A DNA stretch of 64,000 nucleotides from Longilinea arvoryzae (GCF_001050235.1 NZ_DF967972.1:3438724-3502723); one strand, 5' to 3'; positions 1-11,352 are shown, counted from the stretch's first letter. Numbers and translations: made by a program. Notes: generated from the letters alone by a model not told the origin.

Positions 1-1
1 C

Positions 2-553
2 GGCGCCATCATCGGCCCTGGCGGCAAGATGATCCGCGCCATTCAGGAAGAAACCGATACCAAAATCGACATTCAGGACGACGGATCGGTGTTCATCTCG
101 GCGACAAACGGCGATAATTCGGCCCGCGCTCAGGAACGCATCGAAGCCCTCACCGAAACACCCCAGGTCGGCCGCATCTACACCGGCAAGGTGGTTCGCA
201 TCACCGATTTCGGCGCTTTCATCGAAATTTTGCCGAATATCGACGGCATGGTCCACATCAGCCAACTGGACAGCGAACGCGTCAACAAGGTCGAAGACGT
301 GGTCCAACTTGGGGATGAAGTGACCGTGATGGTCACCGGCATCGACGATGCTGGCAAGATCCGCCTCTCGCGCCAGGCCGTACTGGAAGGTTGGACGGCT
401 GAAGAAGCGCAGAGTCACGATCGTCCTCGTTCCGGCGGACGCCCTGGCGGCGATCGTGGTGGACGGGGCGGTGACCGCGGCGATAGCCGGGGTGGACGAG
501 GCGGCGACAGCCGCGGTGGCGGTGATCGCGACCGCTTCGGCGGAAGACGCTAA
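2..553 (+). CDS. pnp: Polyribonucleotide nucleotidyltransferase, C-terminal part (partial at window start)
   Basis: This is the 3' end of a gene that begins before the window; the frame is open from base 2. The first residues carry the KH-domain loop GPGGK, followed by the rest of the KH domain and then an S1 domain (VGRIYTGKVVRITDFGAFIEI, HISQL, KIRLSRQA). This KH-S1 order at a C-terminus is typical of PNPase, which degrades RNA phosphorolytically from the 3' end. The last 45 or so residues are an unusual Gly/Arg/Asp-rich RGG-like tail. The gene converges on murE, with a terminator between them. The catalytic RNase PH domains lie outside the window, so the call rests on the C-terminal domains. 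Confidence 0.9.
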   Translation, partial: GAIIGPGGKMIRAIQEETDTKIDIQDDGSVFISATNGDNSARAQERIEALTETPQVGRIYTGKVVRITDFGAFIEILPNIDGMVHISQLDSERVNKVEDVVQLGDEVTVMVTGIDDAGKIRLSRQAVLEGWTAEEAQSHDRPRSGGRPGGDRGGRGGDRGDSRGGRGGDSRGGGDRDRFGGRR

Positions 554-564
554 TCTATAGACAA

Positions 565-604
565 AAAGAGGTTGGAGAAGAAAATATCTCCAACCTCTTT
601 TTTG
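565..604 (+). terminator. Intrinsic terminator after pnp, probably bidirectional
   Basis: A perfect 14-bp stem (arms AAAGAGGTTGGAGA at 565-578 and TCTCCAACCTCTTT at 587-600) with an 8-nt loop is followed by T residues. The A-rich 5' side gives a T-tract on the minus strand as well, so it can also end murE transcription. Confidence 0.9.
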
Positions 605-627
605 TTTCCAATGACGCCTTGAACTCG

Positions 628-2199
628 TTAACTTTTTCCCCGCGTGGGTAGAAAAGGCATTTCCGGCCCCGCAATGCGCAATCGTTCCGCCAGGGCGGCG
701 CGCATGGCCGTCCGGTCATCCCACGCGTATTCCTGCGTGCCAAAACACATGGACTGTTCGTGTCCCTTGCCGCAGGCAATCACCAGGTCGCCCGGCTGCG
801 CCAGATTCACGGCCATCCGAATGGCCTCGCCCCGATCGGGAATACGGTAAAAGGTCTTCCCTTCCGCCCCGCCGCGTGCGGTCGCCGCGGCGCCCATTTC
901 GGCCAGTATGCCATCCAACGATTCCGTGCGCGGATCTTCCGCGGTCAGAATGCTGATATCGGCCATTTGGGCTGAAATTTCGGCCATCATGTGCCGTTTT
1001 TGGCGGTCGCGCAGGCCGGCTGAGCCGAACACGGCGATGACCCGTTTCGCGGTCAGGTCGCGGGCAGTTTCGAGCGCGCGCGTCAAGCCGTTGGGAGTAT
1101 GGGCAAAATCCACGATGGCCGTGAAATTCTGGCCCAGGTCGATGATTTCCATCCGGCCGGGCACGCCGGGCAGCGCGGCAATGCCCCGGGCAGCGGTCTG
1201 CGGATCGATGCCCAGCCCCAGAACGGTGGCGCTCAATGCGGCCAGACAGTTGGAAATGTTGAAATTACCGACCAACCGGCAGGCCACAGGCACCTTGAAC
1301 TCCCTGCCGACCGCGATGAATTCCAACCCGGCCGGTGAATGGCGAACGCCTTCCGCGTAGAGATCGGCGCCCTGCGACAGGCTGTAAGTGCTTCTGCGGG
1401 GGATAGGCAGGCCGTTCAAATAATCGAAGGAACGATCGTCCCGGTTCAAAACACCCAGGCGGATGTTCCCGGCCGGTTTTTCAACCGTCTCCGAAAGCAT
1501 CTCGAATAAGCGCCCCTTCGCGGCCAGATAATTTTCATAGGTGCGGTGATAATCCAGGTGCTCGTGGGTCACATTCGTCACCACGGCAATATCATATTCG
1601 CAGCCGGTGACGCGGTGCTGGATCAAGCCATGCGATGTGGTCTCCAACACGACGTGCGTCAATCCGGCGTCGACCATCTGGCGTAGATAACGCTGCACAT
1701 CCGGCGCTTCGGGCGTGGTCACATGAAAACCCGTGTCCACCACCTGATCGCCGATGACGGCATTGACCGTTGAAATCATGCCGGCCCGAATTCCGGCGGC
1801 GATCAGAATCTGGTAGATCAGGTTGGAGGTCGTGGTCTTCCCGTCCGTTCCGGTAACGCCGATCACGGTCAACTGGCGGGCCGGAAAACCCTGCAGGGCA
1901 GCCGAGAGATGCGCCAGCGCTGAGCGCGTATCATCAACCTGAAGATAGGGTGCTTCGCAGTGAACATCCGCGCGCATGCCCAGAATGGCAACCGCGCCGC
2001 GTTCAACGGCAGCGTCGATAAAGCGGTGCCCATCCGAATTCTCACCCACCAGCGCCACAAACAGGTTACCGGGCTCTACGGTTCGTGAATCGAATGCAAT
2101 CCCGTTGATGCGCACAAGAGGGGAAATCTGGCCCGATACGACTTTGACGGGAATCTGCTTTAGAAGGTCTGACAGTGAAAAAGTCTCTTTTTGGATCAA
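628..2199 (-). CDS. murE: UDP-N-acetylmuramyl-tripeptide synthetase (MurE ligase)
   Basis: Cytoplasmic ATP-dependent Mur ligase that adds the third amino acid of the peptidoglycan stem peptide to UDP-MurNAc-L-Ala-D-Glu. It has the N-terminal substrate domain, the P-loop GVTGTDGKTTT, the central HEHLDYH region and the C-terminal domain, about 523 residues as usual for the family. The specificity motif, DNPR in diaminopimelate-adding enzymes, reads EDPRTE here, so DAP, lysine or ornithine cannot be decided. The start is a TTG at 2199, preceded by AGGAAAGAGGTG. An upstream ATG at 2223 is in frame, and a still longer reading would run into the preceding terminator. It is a single gene downstream of the atp genes. 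Confidence 0.95.
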   Translation of the reverse strand: MIQKETFSLSDLLKQIPVKVVSGQISPLVRINGIAFDSRTVEPGNLFVALVGENSDGHRFIDAAVERGAVAILGMRADVHCEAPYLQVDDTRSALAHLSAALQGFPARQLTVIGVTGTDGKTTTSNLIYQILIAAGIRAGMISTVNAVIGDQVVDTGFHVTTPEAPDVQRYLRQMVDAGLTHVVLETTSHGLIQHRVTGCEYDIAVVTNVTHEHLDYHRTYENYLAAKGRLFEMLSETVEKPAGNIRLGVLNRDDRSFDYLNGLPIPRRSTYSLSQGADLYAEGVRHSPAGLEFIAVGREFKVPVACRLVGNFNISNCLAALSATVLGLGIDPQTAARGIAALPGVPGRMEIIDLGQNFTAIVDFAHTPNGLTRALETARDLTAKRVIAVFGSAGLRDRQKRHMMAEISAQMADISILTAEDPRTESLDGILAEMGAAATARGGAEGKTFYRIPDRGEAIRMAVNLAQPGDLVIACGKGHEQSMCFGTQEYAWDDRTAMRAALAERLRIAGPEMPFLPTRGKS

Positions 2200-2235
2200 T
2201 CCAAACACCTCTTTCCTAATCATAACCCTGATTTT

Positions 2236-2279
2236 AATTAACAAAGGTTTGGGCGGGTGTGTTTACATCCGCCCAAACC
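2236..2279 (-). terminator. Intrinsic terminator ending the nuo-atp run
   Basis: On the minus strand an 11-bp GC-rich stem (GGTTTGGGCGG / CCGCCCAAACC, 2246-2279) is followed by TTTGTTAATT. It lies just after atpF and before murE, so it separates murE from the long upstream run. Confidence 0.85.
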
Positions 2280-2298
2280 CAATCTTTCAGGAAGAGTA

Positions 2299-3036
2299 TT
2301 ATTGCAGGTTCTGGCGAAGATCCTGCAGTTGGCCCGCGACCGAGCTATCGATCACGCGATCGCCCACGCGCAGTACCAGGCCGCCCAGAATGGAAGGATC
2401 GACCCGGAAGCTCACCGTGGCGCTGCCGCCCATCCTGGCAAGCACGTCGCGTTTGACGGTTTCCTGCTCGCTCTCAGTCAACGGCAAGGCGGAAGTCACT
2501 TCGGCAGCCGCACCGCTCACCTCGCCGTCCTTGAGCAAAACCAATTTGCCGCTCTTGACGCCCGAGAAGAACTCGTCCAGCAAAGAGCGTTGGCGATTTT
2601 CGTCCAACGATTCACCGATCAATTTTTGCGCAGCGGCAATGGAAAGGGCTGCCACCTGGCCACGCAATTCGCCCAGAATGCGGGTGCGTTCCTGTTCGAA
2701 ATCGGCCAATGCGCCGGCGCGAGTCTTGGCTGCATCCGCTTCGGCGGCTGCGTGCACTTCGCGCGCCGCGGTTTCGGCCCGGTTGGTGGCCTCACGGACA
2801 ATCTCGGCGGATTTGACCTGCGCATCCGAGAGGATCTGGGTGGCTTCGCGTTCGGCGTTTGCGCGAGCATCCGCGGCGATCCGGGCATCCTCAAGTCCCT
2901 GGGCAAGCGTCTTGCGGCGTTTTTCCAGCAGACCCATGACAGGTTTTACGACCCAGGCCAAAACAACGACAAAGATCATTCCAAAGTGCAGAATCTGCAC
3001 CAGCAAATATCCTAGATTGAGACCCAGTTTATCCAA
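2299..3036 (-). CDS. atpF: ATP synthase subunit b with C-terminal delta (OSCP)-type domain
   Basis: The peripheral-stalk subunit of F-type ATP synthase. Residues about 5-30 form the single membrane helix, and residues about 35-160 a long charged coiled coil typical of subunit b. The last 75 residues do not look like b. They carry the C-terminal domain of delta: a stretch starting TSALPLTESEQ, then VDPSILGGLVLRVGDRVIDSS and a terminal helix. The N-terminal helical domain of delta, which binds the alpha subunits, is not present. At 245 residues it is much shorter than mycobacterial b-delta fusions and close in length to the extended b of N-type ATPases. No separate atpH follows; a terminator does. 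Confidence 0.88.
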   Translation of the reverse strand: MDKLGLNLGYLLVQILHFGMIFVVVLAWVVKPVMGLLEKRRKTLAQGLEDARIAADARANAEREATQILSDAQVKSAEIVREATNRAETAAREVHAAAEADAAKTRAGALADFEQERTRILGELRGQVAALSIAAAQKLIGESLDENRQRSLLDEFFSGVKSGKLVLLKDGEVSGAAAEVTSALPLTESEQETVKRDVLARMGGSATVSFRVDPSILGGLVLRVGDRVIDSSVAGQLQDLRQNLQ

Positions 3037-3068
3037 AGGGGGCTCCTTTCAGACCTTGGAGGATAAGG

Positions 3069-3308
3069 CTAAAAAACGAAGAGGATTAGGAGAGCGACGA
3101 CCAGACAATAAATTGCCACTGCTTCCGCAAAGGCGATTCCCAAAATCATGTTCGTCATCAAGGTACCGGAAGCATCCGGGTTGCGGGACATACCCTGCAC
3201 TGCGCCATTCACAACGATACCAATACCTGCGCCTGCGCCAATGGTACCGATCATAGCCAGACCAGCGCCAATCAATTTGCCAAGAATACGTGCGGCTTCA
3301 AGATCCAT
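3069..3308 (-). CDS. atpE: ATP synthase subunit c (c-ring proteolipid)
   Basis: A 79-residue two-helix hairpin protein that forms the rotating ring of F0. The first helix is glycine-rich (GAGLAMIGTIGAGAGIGI), the polar loop has RNPD, and the second helix carries the ion-binding Glu in AFAEAVAIY. The residues around the Glu lack the Gln/Ser pattern of sodium-binding c subunits, which suggests proton coupling. It sits between atpB and atpF. Confidence 0.96.
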   Translation of the reverse strand: MDLEAARILGKLIGAGLAMIGTIGAGAGIGIVVNGAVQGMSRNPDASGTLMTNMILGIAFAEAVAIYCLVVALLILFVF

Positions 3309-3362
3309 AATACTATTCTCCTCCTGAATTTCCTGTCGAGCTTTCCTTAAGTAGTTTCCTGT

Positions 3363-4349
3363 CTATGCGTGCTGTTCTTCACCATGACCATGTGTGGCCT
3401 GGGCCATGAAGGTCATCGTTAACATACCGAATACCAGGGCCTGAATCAGGCCGACAAACAACTCCAGACCCAGGAAAATGGACTGGGCAAAAATGGGCAC
3501 GAGAGACCCAATCACGAACAGCATGACCGAACCGGCAAAGATATTGCCAAAAAGACGGAAGGAGAACGAGAGCACCTTCGAGAACTCGGAGATGATCTCC
3601 AGTAACCCAACCACCCAGTCGATCAGGCCAAAGATTGGTTTCGAGAAGAAGGTTTTGGTATTCCAGAATTTTGTGAAGTACGTCATTCCCTGCGCGCGAA
3701 CGCCCATGACCTGGGTCATCACCACGGCGATCAAGGCCAGCGCCACGGTGAAATTCAGGTCGGTGGAAAGCGTACGCACAAAAGGAACCAGCGTGTATCC
3801 GGTCTGGCCTTCCCCGGCTACCGTCGTCGTCAGGTAAGGGATGCCGCCCAGCACGCTGGCAATTTGGTGGCCTTCGGAGGTTGTGGCGTGAATGAAGCCA
3901 ATGCTGTCCACGCCCGGGATTAATTCCATCCAGTTCGCTATTAAAACCAGGAAAGTGATGCTCACGAAGAATGGAAAGATCTGCTTTGCCCATTTTCCGG
4001 CAGTACCTTCGGTCATGTTATACAGGTACTCGATCAACATTTCCACTGCACCGGCCAATTTCTTGCGCGGAATCAGTTCACCGGTTTCCTCGGCCTTTTT
4101 CACTGCTCCCCTGACGGTCAGCGCCAGCGCAATCAAAATAATGTCGCCAATCAGCATGGCGACCATCGTGTTGGTCAGCGCAAAATTACCAATGATTGGT
4201 AAGGTGATCTCAGGCGTCAGGGCTTCAGGAGCAAGGGCAATCTCCGGTCGCACAGGTGGGAAGGCTCTGGATGTAATAACGGATAGAACAATAAGTCCCA
4301 GAATAATCCATCGGTTTACACCCCAGCGCCATTTACGAGTCTTTTCCAA
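3363..4349 (-). CDS. atpB: ATP synthase subunit a
   Basis: The membrane stator subunit of F0 that forms the proton half-channels against the c ring. The essential Arg is in FSFRLFGNIFAGS, and the last helices read LGLELFVGLIQALVFGMLT with the conserved Gln. A Glu in the penultimate helix and a Ser after FAG replace the E. coli Glu219/His245 pair, as in many other lineages. At 328 residues it is longer than E. coli subunit a, mostly at the N-terminus and in the loop before the Arg helix. It overlaps the upstream atpI-like gene by 17 bases. Confidence 0.95.
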   Translation of the reverse strand: MEKTRKWRWGVNRWIILGLIVLSVITSRAFPPVRPEIALAPEALTPEITLPIIGNFALTNTMVAMLIGDIILIALALTVRGAVKKAEETGELIPRKKLAGAVEMLIEYLYNMTEGTAGKWAKQIFPFFVSITFLVLIANWMELIPGVDSIGFIHATTSEGHQIASVLGGIPYLTTTVAGEGQTGYTLVPFVRTLSTDLNFTVALALIAVVMTQVMGVRAQGMTYFTKFWNTKTFFSKPIFGLIDWVVGLLEIISEFSKVLSFSFRLFGNIFAGSVMLFVIGSLVPIFAQSIFLGLELFVGLIQALVFGMLTMTFMAQATHGHGEEQHA

Positions 4350-4641
4350 TGCTGGTCTCCTCCGGTTTTTTGGTTTGGGTCGGAATATTCTTGATCTTCG
4401 AAATTGCAGAACGAACCACCAACAACATGACTACCACGGAAACGGGGATACTGACGATGAGCAGGCCAATCGTAAAAGCTGGCTTGCTGTTGAAATGGGC
4501 GTCCAGCCAGAGCCCGCCAAAGACCGCGCCCAATATAATAACCAGCGTCAAACAACCCACCTGACCGACAAGCCCCGCAATTGTCAGGTTGATAATCCAC
4601 TGTTTTTTTGAGTTTTGTTCGTTGGGGGTACCGGGTTCCAT
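4333..4641 (-). CDS. atpI: AtpZ/AtpI-family membrane protein
   Basis: A 102-residue protein with two membrane helices and the family pattern GLWLDAHFNSKPAFTIG between them. AtpI/AtpZ proteins help assemble the c ring or move ions; which role applies here cannot be read from sequence. It opens the atp part of the run, following nuoN by 36 bases and overlapping atpB. Confidence 0.82.
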   Translation of the reverse strand: MEPGTPNEQNSKKQWIINLTIAGLVGQVGCLTLVIILGAVFGGLWLDAHFNSKPAFTIGLLIVSIPVSVVVMLLVVRSAISKIKNIPTQTKKPEETSIGKDS

Positions 4642-4677
4642 GCCGCACTGATTATATCATAATGATTCAGACAACCG

Positions 4678-6129
4678 TCAATAGAATAGGCTTAAAGATT
4701 GCGATGCTTGCAACGCCCAGTTGAAGAAAGGCGAGAAAACCACCCCCAGCACCAGGATACCGATCAGGCCAATGACCAGCGCGGCATTCCAGGATGGCGA
4801 AACCCAGTACGGCGCCCCACCCTCACCCTGGTAGATGACCCGCAGCACCGTCAGGTAGTAGTACAGGGCCACGATCGAGTTGATGATACCGACGATCGCC
4901 AGCCACACCTGCCCGGTTTCGATCGCCGAGCCAAACACCAACAACTTGCCAAAGAAACCGGCAAAGGGTGGGATGCCGCCCAGCGAGAGCAGAGCCGCCA
5001 GCATCACCAACGCCAGCAACGGATTTCGGCGGCTGAGGCCGGAAAAAGCGCTGATTTCAGAGGATTCGACGGCGTCTTCGACCACCGAAACGACCCCGAA
5101 GGCGACCAGGTTGGTAAACAGATAGCCCAGCAGGTAATAGATCGACCCCGTGATGCCGAATTTACTTCCACTGGCCACGCCAATCAGAATGTAACCGGCC
5201 TGAGCAATGGAAGAATACGCCAGGAGGCGCTTGATATTCTTCTGCGCCAGCGCCAGGAAGTTCCCCACGAACATACTGGCAGTTGCCATAATGGCCACCA
5301 GTAAAGTCCACGCGTTCGTCTGGCCCGGGAACACCGCCAGGAGGACGCGCATCAAAACTGCAAAACCGGCCGCCTTGGAAGCTGTGGAAAGAAAACCCGC
5401 CACCGGCGTGGGAGCACCCTGATAAACATCCGGCGCCCAAAAATGAAAGGGAACCGCCGAGATCTTGAAAGCAAAACCCACAATCACCAGCAGGATGGAC
5501 ATGCCGATGAGCACCGGGGAAATCTGCCCGCTGGAAAAAATCTGACCCATTTCAAAGATCTGGGTCGTGCCGCTGAAGCCGTACAGCAGGCTGAAACCAT
5601 ACAGGGTGATTGCGGAAGTCATCGCCCCAAACAGCAGGTATTTGATGCCGGCCTCGACCGATTTTTCATCCCGCAGGATAAAACCGGCCAGTACGTACAG
5701 CGGAATGGAAGTCGTCTCGATGGCCAGGAAGAGCAGGATGAGATCCGCCGCGGTGGCCATCAAACTCATTCCCAACGTGCTGACCAACATGAGCGTATAA
5801 AACTCGCCTTTTCGGCACAATCCTTCATTATCTACCGCGAACAGAGATGTAAGCGTGGCTCCAAACAGGAAGATCATTCGGAAGACAAAACCGGTATCAT
5901 CCAGGCGAAGCATGCCGCCAAAAATGAGCAACGGCTCCGGGCCGGGCCGGGCAAATGCGACGCTGAGTCCGGCCACGACGGCCAGCCCGCCCGCGGTGAT
6001 CCAGCCCAGGAACCGGCAGCGCCGGTCCCTCCAGATCAAATCCAGCACCAGCGTCAAAGCGGCCAGTAAAATCAGGCCCATTTCCGGCAGGATGGCCAGA
6101 AACATCGAAGGATCGAATTGTGCACTCAT
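4678..6129 (-). CDS. nuoN: NADH-quinone oxidoreductase subunit N
   Basis: An antiporter-like membrane subunit of complex I that takes part in proton pumping. About 14 hydrophobic helices are visible in 483 residues, with the family stretches FHFWAPDVYQGAPTPVAGFL and NIKRLLAYSSIAQAGYI. The ATG at 6129 follows GGGAGGT at good distance and sits one base after the nuoM stop; an in-frame GTG at 6138 is less likely. It is the last nuo gene before atpI. Confidence 0.96.
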   Translation of the reverse strand: MSAQFDPSMFLAILPEMGLILLAALTLVLDLIWRDRRCRFLGWITAGGLAVVAGLSVAFARPGPEPLLIFGGMLRLDDTGFVFRMIFLFGATLTSLFAVDNEGLCRKGEFYTLMLVSTLGMSLMATAADLILLFLAIETTSIPLYVLAGFILRDEKSVEAGIKYLLFGAMTSAITLYGFSLLYGFSGTTQIFEMGQIFSSGQISPVLIGMSILLVIVGFAFKISAVPFHFWAPDVYQGAPTPVAGFLSTASKAAGFAVLMRVLLAVFPGQTNAWTLLVAIMATASMFVGNFLALAQKNIKRLLAYSSIAQAGYILIGVASGSKFGITGSIYYLLGYLFTNLVAFGVVSVVEDAVESSEISAFSGLSRRNPLLALVMLAALLSLGGIPPFAGFFGKLLVFGSAIETGQVWLAIVGIINSIVALYYYLTVLRVIYQGEGGAPYWVSPSWNAALVIGLIGILVLGVVFSPFFNWALQASQSLSLFY

Positions 6130-6130
6130 C

Positions 6131-7600
6131 CTATGCACCTCCCAGGAGCGCCAGGATGTGATCGACGCCCGAAGAAATCATTGGCGCCATCAAACTTGGG
6201 AAAATGCCCAAAGCAATCATAATGACCGCCAGCAAGACTGTGGATAGTTTATCTTTGAGGGTGATATCCCCCACATTGGCCAGGGCCTCGGGAAGCTCGC
6301 CGAAGAAGACCCGCCGGACGACCAGCAGGATGTAGGCCGCGGTAATGAGCACGCCCAGGATGGCGATCACCGCCACGATCGGCTGCACCTGCCAGACCCC
6401 CATGAAAATCGGAAACTCGGCTACAAAGCCCGAAAAGCCCGGCATGCCCATTGAAACCAGACCGCCGATGATGAAACCGACGGCCGCAATGGGCATCTTG
6501 CGGACCAACCCGCCCAATTGGGAAATCTCGCGCGTGTGCGCCCGGTCGTAGACCATGCCGACGACAGAAAAGAAGAGAGCCGTCATCACACCGTGCGAGA
6601 ACATCTGCATCCCGGCGCCAATCAAACCCTGGCGGTTCAACGTCGCGAAGCCGATCAGGACCAATCCCATGTGCGAAACCGACGAAAAGCCGATGACATA
6701 CTTGAAGTCGGTCTGGATCAAGGCAATCAATGCGCCGTAAACGACATTGATCGTGGCCAGGATCATAATCGCCGTAGACCAGAAACGCGCGCCTTCCGGC
6801 AGGAGCATGAATGCTACACGCAACGCGGCGAATGCGCCCACCTTCATTTCAACGCCCGCCAACAGCATCGAGATGGCGGTCGGTGCGGCTACATGGCCGT
6901 CCGGCGCCCAACTGTGAAACGGAAAGATACCGCTCAAAATACCAAATCCGAGGAACACGAACGGGAACCACAGTCTTTGGAAAGCTACCGTGAAACCCGC
7001 GTTTTCCAGCGCGATCATATCGAAGGTGCGCATCCCGGAGCCAAAGTAGATGGCCAGCGCGCCGACCAGGGCGATCATCGAACCGACGAACAGGTAGAGG
7101 GTCAGTTTCATGCCGCCGTAGTTGCGCGTCTTGGGGTAGCCCCATAACACGATCATCAAATACTTGGGAAAAACGGCCAACTCGAAGAAGAAGAACAACA
7201 TAAACAAATCGAGCGAGCAGAACACGCCCAGCACGCTGGCGCCCAGGAGCATCATGAAGGCGAAGAATTCACGCGGCCGGTCTTCCACACCCCACGAAAC
7301 GAGTACGCCCGTGAAGAGCACCAGCCCGGCCAGCAGCACCATGGGCACACCAATGCCATCCACGCCGACATGATAAGAAATGCCCAGCGCAGGCACCCAC
7401 GCGGCCTGCTCGATCAGTTGGTAGCCGCCCGCGGCCACATCGTAGCGGATGTACACGAACACGGCCAATAACAAAACCAGGCTGGCGGTACCCAGCGATA
7501 TCCCTTTGATCAGGTTTTTACGCCCGGCAGGTAAGAATAACAGCAGGATGCCGGTGAGGACTGGAAGGAAGATCAAGACGCTCAGAATTGGAAACTGCAT
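6131..7600 (-). CDS. nuoM: NADH-quinone oxidoreductase subunit M, first paralogue
   Basis: An antiporter-like proton-pumping subunit of complex I, 489 residues with about 14 membrane helices. Marker segments are FHSWAPDGHVAAPTAISMLL, with the lysine-bearing helix after it (VEMKVGAFAALR), and QTDFKYVIGFSSVSHMG. It lies next to a second, clearly divergent NuoM, so complex I may have four antiporter-like subunits (L, M, M, N). Which of the two is the ancestral M cannot be told by eye. Confidence 0.94.
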   Translation of the reverse strand: MQFPILSVLIFLPVLTGILLLFLPAGRKNLIKGISLGTASLVLLLAVFVYIRYDVAAGGYQLIEQAAWVPALGISYHVGVDGIGVPMVLLAGLVLFTGVLVSWGVEDRPREFFAFMMLLGASVLGVFCSLDLFMLFFFFELAVFPKYLMIVLWGYPKTRNYGGMKLTLYLFVGSMIALVGALAIYFGSGMRTFDMIALENAGFTVAFQRLWFPFVFLGFGILSGIFPFHSWAPDGHVAAPTAISMLLAGVEMKVGAFAALRVAFMLLPEGARFWSTAIMILATINVVYGALIALIQTDFKYVIGFSSVSHMGLVLIGFATLNRQGLIGAGMQMFSHGVMTALFFSVVGMVYDRAHTREISQLGGLVRKMPIAAVGFIIGGLVSMGMPGFSGFVAEFPIFMGVWQVQPIVAVIAILGVLITAAYILLVVRRVFFGELPEALANVGDITLKDKLSTVLLAVIMIALGIFPSLMAPMISSGVDHILALLGGA

Positions 7601-7610
7601 CAGGCACCTC

Positions 7611-9122
7611 TTATAACCACATTTGAACGGCCCGGTTGATTACGTTCAGGATCCAGGCCGGCCAGACGCCAATTCCCAGTATCAAGACCGAAAGCGGTGT
7701 GATGACCAGGATTTCACGGGTCGAGATCTCACTCAATTTCGCCCAACGTTCATTCAAAGGGCCGTGAAGGACCAGCTTGAGCGCCTTCAAAATATAGGCG
7801 CCGGTGAAAAACAGACCAACCAGGCCAAGCGCGGTTGCCAGGCCAAGGATGGGCCAGCTCCCTCGAACGACGAGGAACTCGGAGACGAATCCACCCAACC
7901 CGGGCAGTCCCAATGAAGCCATCGAGATAAACAGGAGCAGGGAACCGTACACCGGCATGCGCGCCCACAATCCGCCGAACTCGTTCAGGTCGCGGGTATG
8001 CGCCCGGTCGTAAATCACGCCCACCAGGAAGAACATGCCCGCAGCGCTGAGTCCGTGATTGAACATTTGCAGCACCGCGCCATTGACGGCAATCACCGAA
8101 TCCGGCGTGTTGCCGGCCCGGGCCGCAGCCGCAATGCCCAACACCACAAATCCCATGTGGTTGATCGAGGAATAGGCCACCAGGCGTTTGAAATCCGTTT
8201 GGCCCCAGGCCGCCAGCGCGCCGGAGATGATGGCCGCTACCGCCAGGAACGCCAGCGCGCCTGAGTAAGTCTTCGCCTCCACCGGATAGAGCGGCAGGAC
8301 CAGGCGCAGGAAGCCGTACGCGCCCAGTTTCAACAGCACGCCCGCCAGGATCATCGAACCCGCCGTGGGCGCCTCGGTATGCGCATCCGGCAGCCAGGTA
8401 TGGACCGGCCAGACGGGTACCTTGACCGCGAAGGCAACCACGAACGCCCAGAAGGCGATCGTCTTGACGGTTGCGACGCTCAAGCCCAACGGCAGCGCGA
8501 TCTCGGTGATCTTCGGCCATTGATCGAACAATACCGGCAAATCGAAGGTGCCCATCGTTACGCCGATCAACTGAGTTGCCAGCAGCAATCCCAATGACCC
8601 GCCGATGGTATAGAGCATGAACTTCAATGACGCGTAATTGCGATTGCTGCCGCCCCACTGGGCGATCAGGAAATACATCGGGACCAGGCCGACTTCCCAG
8701 AAGACGAAGAACAGCAGCAGATCCAGCGCCATGAAAACGCCCAGCATGCCCGTTTCCAACAACAGGAAAAGGATCATGTAGGGTTTGACGCGATCTTTAA
8801 TGTTGAATGAAGCTAAAATCGCTAACGGCATCAACAACGTCGTCAGCAGGACCATGGTCAGCGATATGCCGTCCACGCCCACGTGGTAGGAAGCATTCAG
8901 CACGCCGTACCAGGCCGCCTGTTCGGTAAATTGAAAGCCGTTCTGCCCGGGAACGAATCTAAACCATACGATGAGCGCCAATCCAAACGAAATCAGGCTG
9001 GCGCCCAGCGCCCACCAGCGCAGCAGGACAGGCCGGTCCTTGGGCAGAAATAACATCAGGAATGCCGCCGCTGTGGGAACGAACAAAATCAGTGTCAACA
9101 GATGATTGAGAATGAAATCCAT
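7611..9122 (-). CDS. nuoM: NADH-quinone oxidoreductase subunit M, second paralogue
   Basis: A second complete NuoM of 503 residues. It has the family motifs VHTWLPDAHTEAPTAGSMIL, GVLLKLGAYGFLR and QTDFKRLVAYSSINHMG, which are closer to the common NuoM consensus than those of its neighbour. Both copies are full length and intact, so this is an old duplication, not a broken repeat. It starts 27 bases after the nuoL stop. Confidence 0.95.
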   Translation of the reverse strand: MDFILNHLLTLILFVPTAAAFLMLFLPKDRPVLLRWWALGASLISFGLALIVWFRFVPGQNGFQFTEQAAWYGVLNASYHVGVDGISLTMVLLTTLLMPLAILASFNIKDRVKPYMILFLLLETGMLGVFMALDLLLFFVFWEVGLVPMYFLIAQWGGSNRNYASLKFMLYTIGGSLGLLLATQLIGVTMGTFDLPVLFDQWPKITEIALPLGLSVATVKTIAFWAFVVAFAVKVPVWPVHTWLPDAHTEAPTAGSMILAGVLLKLGAYGFLRLVLPLYPVEAKTYSGALAFLAVAAIISGALAAWGQTDFKRLVAYSSINHMGFVVLGIAAAARAGNTPDSVIAVNGAVLQMFNHGLSAAGMFFLVGVIYDRAHTRDLNEFGGLWARMPVYGSLLLFISMASLGLPGLGGFVSEFLVVRGSWPILGLATALGLVGLFFTGAYILKALKLVLHGPLNERWAKLSEISTREILVITPLSVLILGIGVWPAWILNVINRAVQMWL

Positions 9123-9149
9123 CCTTACCTCAGCTCCCTCCTGGCAGCT

Positions 9150-11333
<2,184 letters not shown>

Positions 11334-11352
11334 TTCGATATCCCTGCCTCCC

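Noticed and set aside
2299..4641. N-type (alternative) ATPase operon
   Set aside because: The b subunit is of similar extended length, but the gene order I-B-E-F and the c subunit without the sodium motif fit an ordinary F-type enzyme; atpQ and atpR are absent.
6131..9122. The two NuoM genes as one gene broken by a frameshift or assembly duplicate
   Set aside because: Both are full length, have their own starts and stops, and differ clearly in sequence across all helices.
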